NCBI RefSeq assembly: GCF_024129435.1
Contig: NZ_JAMXXN010000023.1
Span: forward strand, 1 to 48,522
DNA length: 48,522 nucleotides
Origin: Acinetobacter lwoffii
Lineage (GTDB): Bacteria; Pseudomonadota; Gammaproteobacteria; Pseudomonadales; Moraxellaceae
Direction: 5' to 3'
Shown in pieces: positions 38,219-47,720 of this stretch. The notes beneath the pieces are model-generated. The model was not told the origin of the DNA. It saw only the letters and a program-made list of their open reading frames with translations, and made no database searches. Positions within the stretch are counted from its first letter, which is position 1. Every line of letters starts with the position of its first letter. The translations under genes were made by a program, and so were the position numbers.

Positions 38219-39391
38219 ATGGCTTTTAAAAATATTTCAGATCAAACTAACGGTTTTTATATTCCCTGTGTTTCACTTTTTGGTCCGGGCTGTGCTAAAG
38301 AAATCGGGATAAAAGCACAAAATTTAGGTGCCAAGAAAGCGCTGATTGTAACTGATGCGGGGCTGTTTAAATTTGGTGTTGCAGATGATATTGCAAATTA
38401 TTTGAAAGAGGCGGGTGTTGACAGTTATATTTTCCCAGGCGCGGAACCCAATCCAACTGATATTAACGTGCATCATGGAGTTACAGCTTATAATGAAAAT
38501 GCCTGTGATTTTATTGTATCGTTAGGTGGGGGTTCCTCACATGACTGTGCCAAAGGCATTGGTCTAGTCACTGCAGGTGGCGGACATATCCGTGATTATG
38601 AAGGGATTGATAAAAGTACCGTCCCGATGACACCACTGATTGCAATCAATACTACGGCAGGGACAGCTTCGGAGATGACACGTTTCTGTATCATTACCAA
38701 TACCGATACCCATGTGAAAATGGCGATTGTAGATTGGCGTTGTACACCACTCATTGCGATTGATGACCCTAAACTTATGTTGGCCAAACCTGCAGGGCTG
38801 ACTGCGGCAACAGGTATGGATGCCTTGACGCATGCAGTAGAAGCTTATGTGTCTACGGCAGCAAATCCAATCACTGATGCCTGTGCAGAAAAGGCGATTA
38901 CCATGATCAGCGAATGGCTTAGCCTGGCAGTGGCGAATGGGGATAATCTGGAAGCACGGGATGCCATGAGCTATGCCCAATATCTTGCCGGAATGGCCTT
39001 TAACAACGCCTCTTTAGGATATGTGCATGCGATGGCACATCAGCTCGGAGGCTTCTACAACTTGCCGCATGGTGTTTGTAATGCAATTCTGCTCCCCCAT
39101 GTTTGTGAATTTAACCTGATTGCTTGTCCTGAACGTTATGCCAAAATTGCCCAATTGATGGGGGTGAATACAGAAGGTTTAACCGTAACTGGAGCAGCTT
39201 ATGAAGCGATTGGCGCCATTCGTCAGCTTTCGGCTTCAATTGGTATTCCATCTGGGCTGACGGAATTAAATGTAAAAGAAGCTGACTTGGCCATCATGGC
39301 GGAAAATGCACAAAAAGATGCCTGCATGTTGACCAATCCACGTAAAGCCAACCATGCCCAAGTGGTAGATATTTTTAAAGCGGCGATGTAG
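38219..39391 (+). CDS. Iron-containing alcohol dehydrogenase
   Basis: 390 residues, group III (Fe-ADH), cytoplasmic, NAD-dependent. The Rossmann-like half has GGGSSHDCAKGIGLV and NTTAGTASEMTRF. Iron ligands are the Asp and His in GMDALTHAVEAY, plus the His of HAMAHQLGGF and of LPHGVCNA. Close in layout to YiaY/ErcA-type ethanol dehydrogenases. SD AGAAGGAA stands 9 nt before the ATG at 38219. Neighbouring aldehyde dehydrogenase and regulator suggest conversion of an alcohol through aldehyde to acid; the substrate (ethanol or longer) is not settled by sequence. Confidence 0.9.
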   Translation: MAFKNISDQTNGFYIPCVSLFGPGCAKEIGIKAQNLGAKKALIVTDAGLFKFGVADDIANYLKEAGVDSYIFPGAEPNPTDINVHHGVTAYNENACDFIVSLGGGSSHDCAKGIGLVTAGGGHIRDYEGIDKSTVPMTPLIAINTTAGTASEMTRFCIITNTDTHVKMAIVDWRCTPLIAIDDPKLMLAKPAGLTAATGMDALTHAVEAYVSTAANPITDACAEKAITMISEWLSLAVANGDNLEARDAMSYAQYLAGMAFNNASLGYVHAMAHQLGGFYNLPHGVCNAILLPHVCEFNLIACPERYAKIAQLMGVNTEGLTVTGAAYEAIGAIRQLSASIGIPSGLTELNVKEADLAIMAENAQKDACMLTNPRKANHAQVVDIFKAAM

Positions 39392-39896
39392 TACCTCAAT
39401 GTAAGTATTCTCTCCAAGTATCTGACTTACATTTTTAACAGCCCCTGTTTCACTTCCTGAGGAAGTGTGCCAAGAGCAGACATGCATTTTCCTGTTCCTG
39501 GCTGATCCTTTTGCCTTCATAAGAGGATAAAAGCGGGGGGTGTTTCTTTTTTATGAAGTCCCCTTCATTATTAATATCGACATTAATCCCATGGTAGAAA
39601 AATGCCACTATTTTTTTAGCCCGTTCTAGCCATAAATAAAATTTCATAGCGTATTATCTTACGATTATATTTGATCCCTGAGGAATAAACTGCGCGTCCT
39701 TCAAATGACATGAAGGTGAGCGTAGCTGATATCAAGCATCTAGGCAAACAGCAAACTGGGTAGCCACTGATAAAAATTTTAGGATCAGGTTCAGTCTAAA
39801 TTAATAAGTAAACTCACAGTAAGCAAGGATAATACTTAATATTCCAGAATATTCCTATTTTAACTGTTTAGCTTTGTACCGACAGTTACATCAGCT
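39392..39896. other. Intergenic region between ADH and the GAF regulator
   Basis: This 505-bp stretch separates the two converging genes. It holds a small palindrome CACTTCCTGAGGAAGTG (39451-39467). A minus-strand reading frame of 65 codons (39450-39647, MKFYLWLERAKKIVAFFYHG...) has no SD and no recognised family; it is probably chance. No classical terminator with T-run was found. Confidence 0.4.
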
Positions 39897-41078
39897 TTAA
39901 AGATTTTTATATTTTAACAGAGTCTGATGAACGGGATGGTTTTTGGGCATCAGTTCAATCAGGCGTTCTACAGCATCAATCGCTTCAGGAAAATGTGCCA
40001 CATGTTTCAGCAAGACATCGGTTTCATTAGCCTTGAAAATGGCATCGCTCAGGCGTGATTCCAGACAATCTCTCCAAGCGCATAGAAATGGACTTTCTGT
40101 TTTGGCCAGAAATACGCCGGTACATAATTTCAAGGCTGAATCGATATACCCAGCATCTAAAGATTGCTCTGTCATTAAAAAATCAGCCTCTACATGCGCC
40201 AATAAACGATAGGGTCTGGAACCCAGCATACCACCTAATAAATCGCGTAATTGTGACATTTCTGCTTTTAAAGTCCCCATACTGACCTTGCGCTCGCCAT
40301 ATAAGGCTTGATGCAATGTATCTAGACTCAGACCCTGCGGACATAAGGCTAGAATGGTCAGAATTTCAATCTGTCGAGGAGTCAGAACCAGCATCTTGCC
40401 ATTAAACAGCACTTGAGGTACTGAAAAAGCTCGAATAAACAGGCGCTGCTTCTGGCATTCTAGTAGAGCCGACTGGATGATCGTAGCACAGCGCTCCGCA
40501 GCTAGTAGTGCTAAACTGTTATGCTTTGGCCAGGTAGTCGACAGATCAATGACACCTAAGACCTGTTTTGAATAGGGATCAATAATCGGGGCAGCGTAAC
40601 AAACCCAATCATGAATGGAGGACATGTAATGTTCACTGGAAAAGACACAGCTGGATTGTTGAGTTTTTAAGGATAATGCCAATGCATTGGTTCCGACTAG
40701 CTCTTCGCGCCATTGCCCACCTTCAATAAAATGTACACTTTCTGCGGCACTTTGCATTTGTGGGCTAGAAGCTGCCCAAATGATGGTGCTGCCGATATCT
40801 CCGACCGCCAGCACCATAGAAGATTGCTCGGCAATATGTTTTAAATCCTGAGCACAATGTTGCAGGGCTTGGGCTAAAGTTGAGGAAGAAGTGGTCTTTT
40901 TTAAATCCGTCAGCGGTGCTGCTAAACGATTCTTCGGGATTTCAGCCGAGGATGAACGTTGCCAGGAGCTGGCAATACTCTGTCCCAGCTGTTCTGCATG
41001 TAAGGGAGACAAACTGCTGTTTTGCCGAAGCTGATCAGTATTGTGCCTTTTTTCCATCAAATCTTGTTTTGTCATCAT
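39897..41078 (-). CDS. GAF-domain transcriptional regulator (AcoR-like sensor half without AAA+ domain)
   Basis: 393 residues. The N-terminal LGQSIASSWQRSS is the start pattern of AcoR-family activators. A GAF domain (about 85-210) shows GDIGSTIIWAAS, EELVGTNALALSLKTQQSS, HDWVCYAAPIIDPYSKQVLGVIDLS. The sigma-54-activating AAA+ module is absent. Instead LTPRQIEILTILALCPQGLSLDTLHQALYGERKVSMGTLKAEMSQLRDLLGG looks like a winged-helix output domain. It is divergent from the aldehyde dehydrogenase (201-bp gap) and downstream of the ADH, so it most likely controls both. The start choice among ATG 41078 and 41075 is open. Confidence 0.78.
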   Translation of the reverse strand: MMTKQDLMEKRHNTDQLRQNSSLSPLHAEQLGQSIASSWQRSSSAEIPKNRLAAPLTDLKKTTSSSTLAQALQHCAQDLKHIAEQSSMVLAVGDIGSTIIWAASSPQMQSAAESVHFIEGGQWREELVGTNALALSLKTQQSSCVFSSEHYMSSIHDWVCYAAPIIDPYSKQVLGVIDLSTTWPKHNSLALLAAERCATIIQSALLECQKQRLFIRAFSVPQVLFNGKMLVLTPRQIEILTILALCPQGLSLDTLHQALYGERKVSMGTLKAEMSQLRDLLGGMLGSRPYRLLAHVEADFLMTEQSLDAGYIDSALKLCTGVFLAKTESPFLCAWRDCLESRLSDAIFKANETDVLLKHVAHFPEAIDAVERLIELMPKNHPVHQTLLKYKNL

Positions 41079-41180
41079 TCCTTATTCTCACAACAATTCA
41101 TGATTTACATCCGCTGTAATCGTTATTTTTTTAAAATGGATGAAAATATCGTGAACATGCTAGCCCCAACCTTTTTCCAA

Positions 41181-41230
41181 CCTTATACCAGTTATATTAA
41201 TCAAATAAGGTGCAGAAGTACCTTATACCA
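41181..41230. promoter_or_regulatory. Direct repeats in the regulator/aldehyde dehydrogenase intergenic region
   Basis: CCTTATACCA occurs at 41181-41190 and again at 41221-41230, exactly 40 bp apart (four turns). A partial inverted copy, AATAAGGTG, lies between. These are the best candidate binding sites for the divergent GAF regulator. Confidence 0.4.
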
Positions 41231-41279
41231 AAGCTGTAGAAGCGGTTTTGCCATACGAAAATAAGCAAAGGAAATAAAT

Positions 41280-42791
41280 ATGCGTTACGTCGATCCTAAT
41301 CAACCTGATTCAAAAGTTCATTTTAAAGCACAATACGAGAATTTTATTGGCGGCGAATGGGTCGCTCCGGTCAAAGGTGAATACTTTGACAACATCTCTC
41401 CGGTAGATGGCAAAGTCTTTACCAAGGTTCCGCGTTCTTCTGTAGAAGACATTGAATTGGCCCTGGATGCAGCGCACAAAGCCAAAGAACAATGGAACAG
41501 AGCATCGCCGACCACCCGCTCCAATATTCTGTTGAAAATTGCCGATCGTCTGGAACAAAATCTGGAACTGCTGGCAGTGGCAGAAACCTGGGACAATGGC
41601 AAACCGATCCGTGAAACGCTGGCTGCCGATATTCCGCTGGCTATTGACCATTTCCGTTATTTTGCCGGCTGTATTCGTGCGCAGGAAGGCGGCATTTCCG
41701 AAATTGATGAAGATACGATTGCTTATCATTTTCATGAGCCGTTGGGCGTCGTGGGTCAGATTATCCCGTGGAACTTTCCGATTCTGATGGCTGTCTGGAA
41801 ACTGGCACCTGCCCTGGCTGCGGGCAACTGCATTGTGTTGAAACCTGCAGAACAGACTCCGGTCAGCATTCTGGTGCTGGCTGAACTGATTCAGGATATT
41901 TTGCCACCGGGCGTGTTGAACATCGTCAATGGCTACGGGGTCGAAGTCGGCCGTCCACTGGCGACCAATCCCCGTATTTCCAAGATTGCCTTTACCGGTT
42001 CCACCGCAGTGGGTCAGATGATCATGCAATATGCGACTGAAAATATTATTCCGGTGACGCTGGAACTGGGGGGTAAATCACCAAACTTGTTCTTTGCCGA
42101 CATTATGGATCAGGAAGACGATTATCTGGACAAAGCGCTGGAAGGTTTTGCCATGTTTGCCCTGAACCAGGGTGAAATCTGCACCTGTCCATCGCGTGCG
42201 CTGATCCAGGAAAGTATTGCTGACGAATTTCTGGCGCGTGCCGTTGAACGGGTGAAACGGATTAAAACCGGGCATCCGCTGGATACTGACACCATGATTG
42301 GCGCGCAAGCCTCACAGGAACAGCAGGACAAGATTCTGGGCTGTATTGCCACTGGTCGTGAAGAAGGCGCACAGATCCTGACTGGTGGTGAAGCACGTCA
42401 GGAAGTGGGTCAAGGTTTCTATATTGAGCCGACTATCTTTAAAGGCACCAATGACATGAAGACCTTCCAGGAAGAAATCTTCGGGCCTGTACTGGCTGTG
42501 ACCACCTTTAAAGACTTCGATGATGCGATCAAGATCGCCAATGATACGATTTATGGACTCGGTGCCGGTGTCTGGTCACGCTCAGCGCATACCTCTTACC
42601 GTGCAGGCCGTGCTATTCAGGCCGGCCGGGTCTGGACTAACTGTTATCACATCTACCCTGCCCATGCGGCTTTCGGTGGTTATAAAAAATCAGGGATTGG
42701 GCGAGAGAATCACAGAATGATGCTGGATCATTATCAGCAGACTAAAAACTTGCTAGTCAGCTATTCGACCAAACCAGCCGGGTTCTTTTAA
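41280..42791 (+). CDS. NAD-dependent aldehyde dehydrogenase (acetaldehyde type, ExaC/AldB-like)
   Basis: 503 residues. It oxidises an aldehyde, probably acetaldehyde, to the acid. Motifs: [56 protein letters not shown], the catalytic Glu in [11 protein letters not shown], the catalytic Cys in [11 protein letters not shown], and the C-terminal [31 protein letters not shown] typical of AldB/ExaC. SD AAAGGAAA precedes the ATG. The gene is visibly more GC-rich (CTG leucines) than fru or lld genes, as expected for high expression or different ancestry. Followed by a strong hairpin. Confidence 0.93.
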   Translation: MRYVDPNQPDSKVHFKAQYENFIGGEWVAPVKGEYFDNISPVDGKVFTKVPRSSVEDIELALDAAHKAKEQWNRASPTTRSNILLKIADRLEQNLELLAVAETWDNGKPIRETLAADIPLAIDHFRYFAGCIRAQEGGISEIDEDTIAYHFHEPLGVVGQIIPWNFPILMAVWKLAPALAAGNCIVLKPAEQTPVSILVLAELIQDILPPGVLNIVNGYGVEVGRPLATNPRISKIAFTGSTAVGQMIMQYATENIIPVTLELGGKSPNLFFADIMDQEDDYLDKALEGFAMFALNQGEICTCPSRALIQESIADEFLARAVERVKRIKTGHPLDTDTMIGAQASQEQQDKILGCIATGREEGAQILTGGEARQEVGQGFYIEPTIFKGTNDMKTFQEEIFGPVLAVTTFKDFDDAIKIANDTIYGLGAGVWSRSAHTSYRAGRAIQAGRVWTNCYHIYPAHAAFGGYKKSGIGRENHRMMLDHYQQTKNLLVSYSTKPAGFF

Positions 42792-42799
42792 GAAGTGAA

Positions 42800-42837
42800 A
42801 TACATTCAAAGCGAACTTCGGTTCGCTTTGAATGTAT
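42800..42837. terminator. Perfect 17-bp hairpin with TTCG tetraloop
   Basis: ATACATTCAAAGCGAAC and its exact complement flank TTCG, 9 bp after the aldehyde dehydrogenase stop. UUCG is the extra-stable tetraloop. There is no T-run on the plus side; it may protect the mRNA 3' end or terminate with help. Confidence 0.65.
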
Positions 42838-42968
42838 GGTAGCTAGCTTTCACAAAATATCAGCAACATCTTCAAGCTGCGGCCAATTCAAATAAAGTTT
42901 TTAGTCTATAAATACTTTTTTTAAAGGAAAGAGCATCACCTCAAATTTCTATTTGCAATAGTGTCATT

Positions 42969-43538
42969 TCAAGATAATTTCACTCTATAAAGATTTCGCC
43001 ACATTCTCCAGCCATTGAGTGCCAGAAGAATAAAAATAAAATAAAGCACGGCGGTTAAATACAATGACTTATAGCTATACATGCCGACATAAATCACATC
43101 TAACACACACCATAATCCCCAGCTTTCAATATATTTTTTTGCCGCCCAATAACTTGCCACCAAGCTAAAAGAAGCCAACATGGAATCCAACCAAGGGAGT
43201 GATGCTGTGGTGAAATGAGCAAATAAGGCGCCAATCACCAGACCGGCGACAATACCCACAATCAGGCTATATACCCAGATTTTTTTATTCAAATAGCCAA
43301 TCTGCACGGTGATAGCCTGGTCATGATTTTTCTTCGACCAGCTATACCAGCCATACAGTTGCATCAAGATAAATACGGCTTGTAATGCTGCGTCTGCAAA
43401 TAAATTGACACGATAAAAAATAATCATATATAAAAATACAGCGACAATATTCACCAACCAGCAGACTTTATATTGTTTGGAGGTCAACCAGACACCTAAA
43501 ACGTTTAAAATAAACGCTGCAATTTCTATATTTTCCAT
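42969..43538 (-). CDS. PnuC/PnuT-family vitamin (nicotinamide riboside or thiamine) transporter
   Basis: 189 residues with about seven membrane helices (IAAFILNVLGVWLTSKQYKVCW, FADAALQAVFILMQLYGWYSW, IVGIVAGLVIGALF, SLVASYWAAKKYIESWGLWCVLDVIYVGMY, FIFILLALNGWRMW). The W-x-x-W and WxVxDxIYxxxY patterns are PnuC-superfamily. Such permeases act by facilitated diffusion, coupled to intracellular phosphorylation of the vitamin. The upstream genes are a TonB receptor and an APH-fold kinase, which fits PnuT (thiamine) loci better than PnuC (nicotinamide riboside), but substrate is inferred. Confidence 0.8.
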   Translation of the reverse strand: MENIEIAAFILNVLGVWLTSKQYKVCWLVNIVAVFLYMIIFYRVNLFADAALQAVFILMQLYGWYSWSKKNHDQAITVQIGYLNKKIWVYSLIVGIVAGLVIGALFAHFTTASLPWLDSMLASFSLVASYWAAKKYIESWGLWCVLDVIYVGMYSYKSLYLTAVLYFIFILLALNGWRMWRNLYRVKLS

Positions 43539-43566
43539 AGCAATATAACCTGATTAAGCAGCCAAT

Positions 43567-45747
43567 TTAGAAGTTCAGATTGAATGACAAGGTTGCTGTA
43601 CGCGGCGAACCCAAGAATAAATAATCGTCACCCAAAAATTCACCTGCATCACGCCAGTATTTCTTGTTGAACAGATTATTAATATTCAAGCGTAGCAATG
43701 CATCGGTCGTATTTAGTTTAAATTGATAAGCAGCGCCTAAATCAACCACACTATAACCTGCAACTTTCGCAGCACCCTCTTTGTTGGCATATTTGCTGGA
43801 ACTGTATTGACCACCTGCCAGAACAGTGAAACCTGCAATGCTCGGTACGTTATAGCGAAGATGTGTTGCGAAACGAGCTTTTGGCACGTTTTGCGCCTGA
43901 TGATTACCATATTCAACCGCTTCCACATTTTCTAAACGGGCTTTGGTCAAGGCTAAAGATGAAGTTAAGGCCAGATGGTCGGTTAATGCACCATTCAGTC
44001 CTAATTCCAGGCCCTGACTATGCTGTTCGCCTTCCGCAATAAAATAGCGAAGTCCTGAAATCGGCTTGCTATATTGATTGTCCTGACGTAAATCAAAAAC
44101 GGCTGCAGTCAACAGGAAATCATGGATCTGTTGTTTGAAACCAATTTCATATTGCTCTGAATAGATCGGTGCTAGAGTTTCAGCCGCATTCTCTGCAAAC
44201 CAAGGCGCTGTTTTTCCATCTGACAGGCCTTTAGCATACGAGGCATAGACGGTAGTCGATTCCAAGGGGCTATAGCTGATCGCAAATTGCGGTAAAAATT
44301 TGCCTAAATCAGTATCGCGGACTTTTACCCGATCTGCATCATATGCTTGTTCATCCAGCTCGATCCATTTTCCGCCAATCAAAGTGGTCCAATGTTCATT
44401 CCATTCAATACGATCAAGAAACGTCAATGCAGTTTGTTTACTGTCTAAAGCTTTAAAATAAGGACCTAGATTTCCTTCTTCTGGGATCCTGTCGTAGGTA
44501 TCTTGGTAAATATTACCAACATAGTCTTCTGAATTTATGTACTGGTTTATACCGTTGTAACGATTTCTAGATTTATCGGTGTAAGTCAAATCAAAGTTAA
44601 GGTGATGTTGTACCCAATTGGTATCAATCACCCCATCCAATTTGACTTTAAATTGATTGGTTTTAAAGGTTTCATCTGGATTCTGATAATCGTAAATATC
44701 ATACTCGCCAGCTTTACCAAACGTGTTACAGGAATACTCTTCCAGACAGCCTTCCCGATAATAACCATAAGCAAAGCTTGAATAGTCATCAACTCTGGAT
44801 TTACTGTGTGCTGCAACGAGTCCCAGGTTCCAGTCACTATTCAAAGCATAGCTATATTTTAAACTGCTATTCAGACTATCGATCGTGACCGGTTTGCCCC
44901 AAGTCTGGTAACCCAGCAATCGATCCCATTTCACATTTTCTGGGACTTTGCCATCGAGTAATTGATAGCCTGGCACTGATCTTTGTTCGGAACGCTGTGC
45001 TTCAAGATCAAATTCCAATTTAGATTGCTCAGATGTTTTCCAATCTAAGGCCAATGCCGCTAAATAGCGTTCACCATCCACATGATCGACATAAGACTCA
45101 ATCTGTTCATTCACCAGATTGATGCGATATCCGAATTGTTGCTCATCACCCCAAAAACCACCTAGATCAGTTGCCACTGAAAACTGTCCATGTTGATCAG
45201 CAGAGAATGTCAGGGCCTGGATATCTTTAGGTCGCTTTGTGACATAATTGACCACACCACCCGGGGTCGACATACCACTTTGAATCGCGGAAATGCCTTT
45301 TAAAATTTCCACACGTTCTTTGTTTTCAAGTGCAACATTTTGTTCACCACGAATCACATTGCCATTAATGAGGTAGCTTGATGCCAAATCGAGTGCAAAG
45401 CCACGCGAGACAAAGTTTGGATAATAGCCAATTGCAGCATAGCCCTCACCGATGGCTGCATCATTTTTTACCACATCGCTCAGCACACGAGCATGTTGTT
45501 CAGCAATGAGATCGGCAGTCAAGATAGAGACCGATGCAGGGAGTTTTTGCAGACTGTTCGTAGCAAATCCTTCAACATTCACTTTGGCACTCGAGTAAGG
45601 AATGCTTTGATCGGCGGTGATAACAATCGTGTCAAGCTGTTGCACAGCGTCTTCAGCATAAGTCAGCGGGGCTAAACACAGCTGCGACAGAATGATCATA
45701 TTTAAAGATCGAGTTAATACATTCTGTTTGAGTTGACGAGTGTTCAT
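43567..45747 (-). CDS. TonB-dependent outer-membrane receptor (vitamin or siderophore)
   Basis: 726 residues from the ATG at 45747, which has AAGG 7 nt upstream; a longer in-frame start would overlap the preceding gene. Signal peptide (LNMIILSQLCLAPLTYA) with a TonB-box-like LDTIVITAD. The plug has LPASVSILTADLIAEQHARVLSDVVKNDAAIGEG, RGFALDLASSYLINGNVIRG and RVEILKGISAIQSGMSTPGGVVNYVTKRP. The barrel ends SPRTATLSFNLNF. The fold resembles siderophore receptors, but no Fur box is seen and its neighbours are a permease and kinase of vitamin-salvage type, so a thiamine-like ligand is a fair alternative. Confidence 0.82.
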   Translation of the reverse strand: MNTRQLKQNVLTRSLNMIILSQLCLAPLTYAEDAVQQLDTIVITADQSIPYSSAKVNVEGFATNSLQKLPASVSILTADLIAEQHARVLSDVVKNDAAIGEGYAAIGYYPNFVSRGFALDLASSYLINGNVIRGEQNVALENKERVEILKGISAIQSGMSTPGGVVNYVTKRPKDIQALTFSADQHGQFSVATDLGGFWGDEQQFGYRINLVNEQIESYVDHVDGERYLAALALDWKTSEQSKLEFDLEAQRSEQRSVPGYQLLDGKVPENVKWDRLLGYQTWGKPVTIDSLNSSLKYSYALNSDWNLGLVAAHSKSRVDDYSSFAYGYYREGCLEEYSCNTFGKAGEYDIYDYQNPDETFKTNQFKVKLDGVIDTNWVQHHLNFDLTYTDKSRNRYNGINQYINSEDYVGNIYQDTYDRIPEEGNLGPYFKALDSKQTALTFLDRIEWNEHWTTLIGGKWIELDEQAYDADRVKVRDTDLGKFLPQFAISYSPLESTTVYASYAKGLSDGKTAPWFAENAAETLAPIYSEQYEIGFKQQIHDFLLTAAVFDLRQDNQYSKPISGLRYFIAEGEQHSQGLELGLNGALTDHLALTSSLALTKARLENVEAVEYGNHQAQNVPKARFATHLRYNVPSIAGFTVLAGGQYSSSKYANKEGAAKVAGYSVVDLGAAYQFKLNTTDALLRLNINNLFNKKYWRDAGEFLGDDYLFLGSPRTATLSFNLNF

Positions 45748-45787
45748 ACGAAACCTTATGTCTGTGAAGTGGGTGATGATGCTGGGT

Positions 45788-46993
45788 TTAGAGAGAGCAT
45801 TGAGAAGATTGCAATTCATCTTGAATGAGCCGGGTTAAGGTCTGGGTAAATTGTTGACCTTGTTCGCCAAAGAACCAGTCCACATGACCGATAATCCAGT
45901 CGTAATAAGCAGCATCTGCATGTTGCTGGTTTTGAGTAATCCCAACAAAATACTCAAGCTCTGAAAAAGCGAAATCCAAATGCACGATTTTCAGTAGTTC
46001 TGGCAAAATACTAAAATCTTCTTGTGGATGTACTTCAGAAAAATAAGCATGTAGAAAGGCGGTTAAACCAGCTTCATCAATCTGAATATGTGGGCTCTGC
46101 TCTAATTCCAACCAATCAATGAAATTACGTTCAATCGTCACAGCCAGATCATAAAGTGCAGAGTTTCGGTCAGATAAACCAAAATCAATTACGGCAGTAA
46201 TTTCAGCTTTGGCATCCGGCGCTGACCAAAACAGATTAGAAGCGTGTAAATCGTTATGGGTCCAAATTTTGCTTGCCTGTTGCAATACAGGCTGAATACG
46301 CTGGTGAACCTGTAAGATTCGATCTAAAAAGTAAGGATCTAAATTTTTATCGGCAAAATAACGGCTTAATTCTGAACTGTTTGCAATGCGCTGTTGAATG
46401 GCTGTAATGATATTTTCACTGTCTAAAAGCTGCTGATTGGAAACCAAATAAGATGCTGATCTGCCCTGCTGTTCGGGAAAATCCTGCATCGCCAGATGTA
46501 GTCTGGCCAGTAAAGCCCCTGCCTTGGCGGCATGTTCAGCATAGAAAAAAGGTTTCCAGGATTGCTGATCTGCATACAGATCTAAACCGGCTGCTTTTGC
46601 ATAAACTTCATAGGTCCAGTCACCCACCTCTAAAGCAGTCAGATCTTGATTTGACCTAATCAATGCTGCAACAGGAATTTCTTTGCTGGCTAAATGCTGA
46701 AGAACGGCATGCTCCTGTAAAATATCGTGGGCACGACGAAATGAACAATGACTGCGCTTGATCAAATACTGATGCGCGACTGCTTCATCCCTGCTCACAA
46801 AATCCTGCTCCACCTTGACCAGCGCCGCAGATGAAAATGGCCGGGGACTACACCACAAAATCTGAATATGACCTTGTAAACAGGAATAATGCTGCTGCAG
46901 GCTTTGTAATTCTGGATCAGAAATATGTGCCCAGTCTTTATGTTCCCAGGCATTGCCCATACCATGACCTAAATCATCAGTCATTGTGGTCAT
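45788..46993 (-). CDS. APH/choline-kinase-fold phosphotransferase (candidate thiamine or nucleoside-vitamin kinase)
   Basis: 401 residues. The N-lobe has FSSAALVKVEQDF and a Lys in HQYLIKRSHCSF. Catalytic loop KIWTHNDLHASNLFW (HNDxxxxN, the Brenner motif) and metal-binding ITAVIDFGLSDRNSALYDLA are intact. Such enzymes phosphorylate small hydroxyl substrates with ATP. As first gene of kinase, TonB receptor, PnuC-type permease it is probably the trapping kinase for the imported vitamin, not an aminoglycoside resistance gene. ATG 46993 is chosen with AGGA about 9 nt upstream; a TTG two codons earlier is also in frame. Confidence 0.75.
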   Translation of the reverse strand: MTTMTDDLGHGMGNAWEHKDWAHISDPELQSLQQHYSCLQGHIQILWCSPRPFSSAALVKVEQDFVSRDEAVAHQYLIKRSHCSFRRAHDILQEHAVLQHLASKEIPVAALIRSNQDLTALEVGDWTYEVYAKAAGLDLYADQQSWKPFFYAEHAAKAGALLARLHLAMQDFPEQQGRSASYLVSNQQLLDSENIITAIQQRIANSSELSRYFADKNLDPYFLDRILQVHQRIQPVLQQASKIWTHNDLHASNLFWSAPDAKAEITAVIDFGLSDRNSALYDLAVTIERNFIDWLELEQSPHIQIDEAGLTAFLHAYFSEVHPQEDFSILPELLKIVHLDFAFSELEYFVGITQNQQHADAAYYDWIIGHVDWFFGEQGQQFTQTLTRLIQDELQSSQCSL

Positions 46994-47015
46994 TATCAAT
47001 ATTCCTGAGCCAGAT

Positions 47016-47030
47016 CATTATGTAATAATG
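47016..47030. promoter_or_regulatory. Palindrome upstream of the kinase gene
   Basis: CATTAT-GTA-ATAATG is a perfect 6-3-6 inverted repeat, 23 bp before the kinase start. It is a candidate operator. No match to a specific regulator can be asserted. Confidence 0.35.
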
Positions 47031-47292
47031 GAAAATCATTGTTTAGGCGAACATGCAAACAGTATTTTTAAATACATTTAATATTGAAGACACGCCCTAA
47101 AATTAAGTGGTACATACCAGTATTAAATTGGAGGCAAGTTTAGCCTTATAAATATAAAAATAAAATAGATCTCTCGCATAAATCAAAAAATGATCTTCTT
47201 TTTGGTTAATATTCGAACTCCAGATTTCTTAGCATTCGCGCATAATCTGCGGATGAAATACATCAATTCAAACAAGCTTTCTGATCCTCAGT
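47031..47292. other. Spacer upstream of the kinase cluster
   Basis: AT-rich with no gene recognised. It was read on the minus strand for a THI-box/TPP riboswitch (CTGAGA and ACCTGATCTGG blocks in proper order) and none was found. Confidence 0.45.
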
Positions 47293-47556
47293 TCAAGCGA
47301 TAACATAGTTTTGAAATGCACCGTAATTCATTTTCATGACTTCACTAAGTAGCTCTTTAAATCCATGTTCCTCAGCAGCAAATTCTACCAGTGATTCATT
47401 GTTCAGATCAGTAACACATGCCATGGTTGTACACTTGAATGATTTTGGTCTTTAATGAAGTTCTTTAACGGCTCAGTATGGATTGCCCAGGTATCGAAGT
47501 CTTTCATCTGTATCTGACGAACTTCAATGTCATTGATTTTGATGCTTCGATTCGTT
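47293..47556 (-). pseudogene. Remnant of a small unidentified (possibly phage) protein
   Basis: The minus strand reads RSIKINDIEVRQIQMKDFDTWAIHTEPLKNFIKDQ, a frameshift near 47440, then TMACVTDLNNESLVEFAAEEHGFKELLSEVMKMNYGAFQNYVIA and TGA at 47293. There is no start codon: the frame upstream meets TGA TTT TTT TTA. It reminds me of small phage tail-assembly proteins, but this is a weak impression. Confidence 0.35.
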
Positions 47557-47720
47557 TCTAAAAAAAATCATTCATAATGATGTCTCAAATTAGATTTTAA
47601 TGACAAAAAAATACCCTGATGGTTATCCCATCAGAGCTAAATATAAAATTATTTATTTCTTAATTTGAAATACTTTGATCAATCAGTTTCTCAATAATAT
47701 TAGAGGCAAGGCAGAGTAAA

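Noticed and set aside
39450..39647. 65-codon minus-strand frame between ADH and regulator
   Set aside because: No SD, no family, and located in a spacer with palindromes; too weak to call a gene.
45748..45819. Longer start for the TonB receptor
   Set aside because: It would overlap the upstream kinase gene and place 24 residues before a normal signal peptide; ATG 45747 has a proper SD.
45788..46993. Aminoglycoside resistance gene
   Set aside because: The APH fold is shared by many small-molecule kinases; operon context with a TonB receptor and PnuC-type permease points to vitamin metabolism.
47000..47300. TPP riboswitch upstream of the kinase/receptor/PnuC cluster
   Set aside because: Only a TGATCTGG stretch resembles the THI box; the other conserved blocks and their order are missing.
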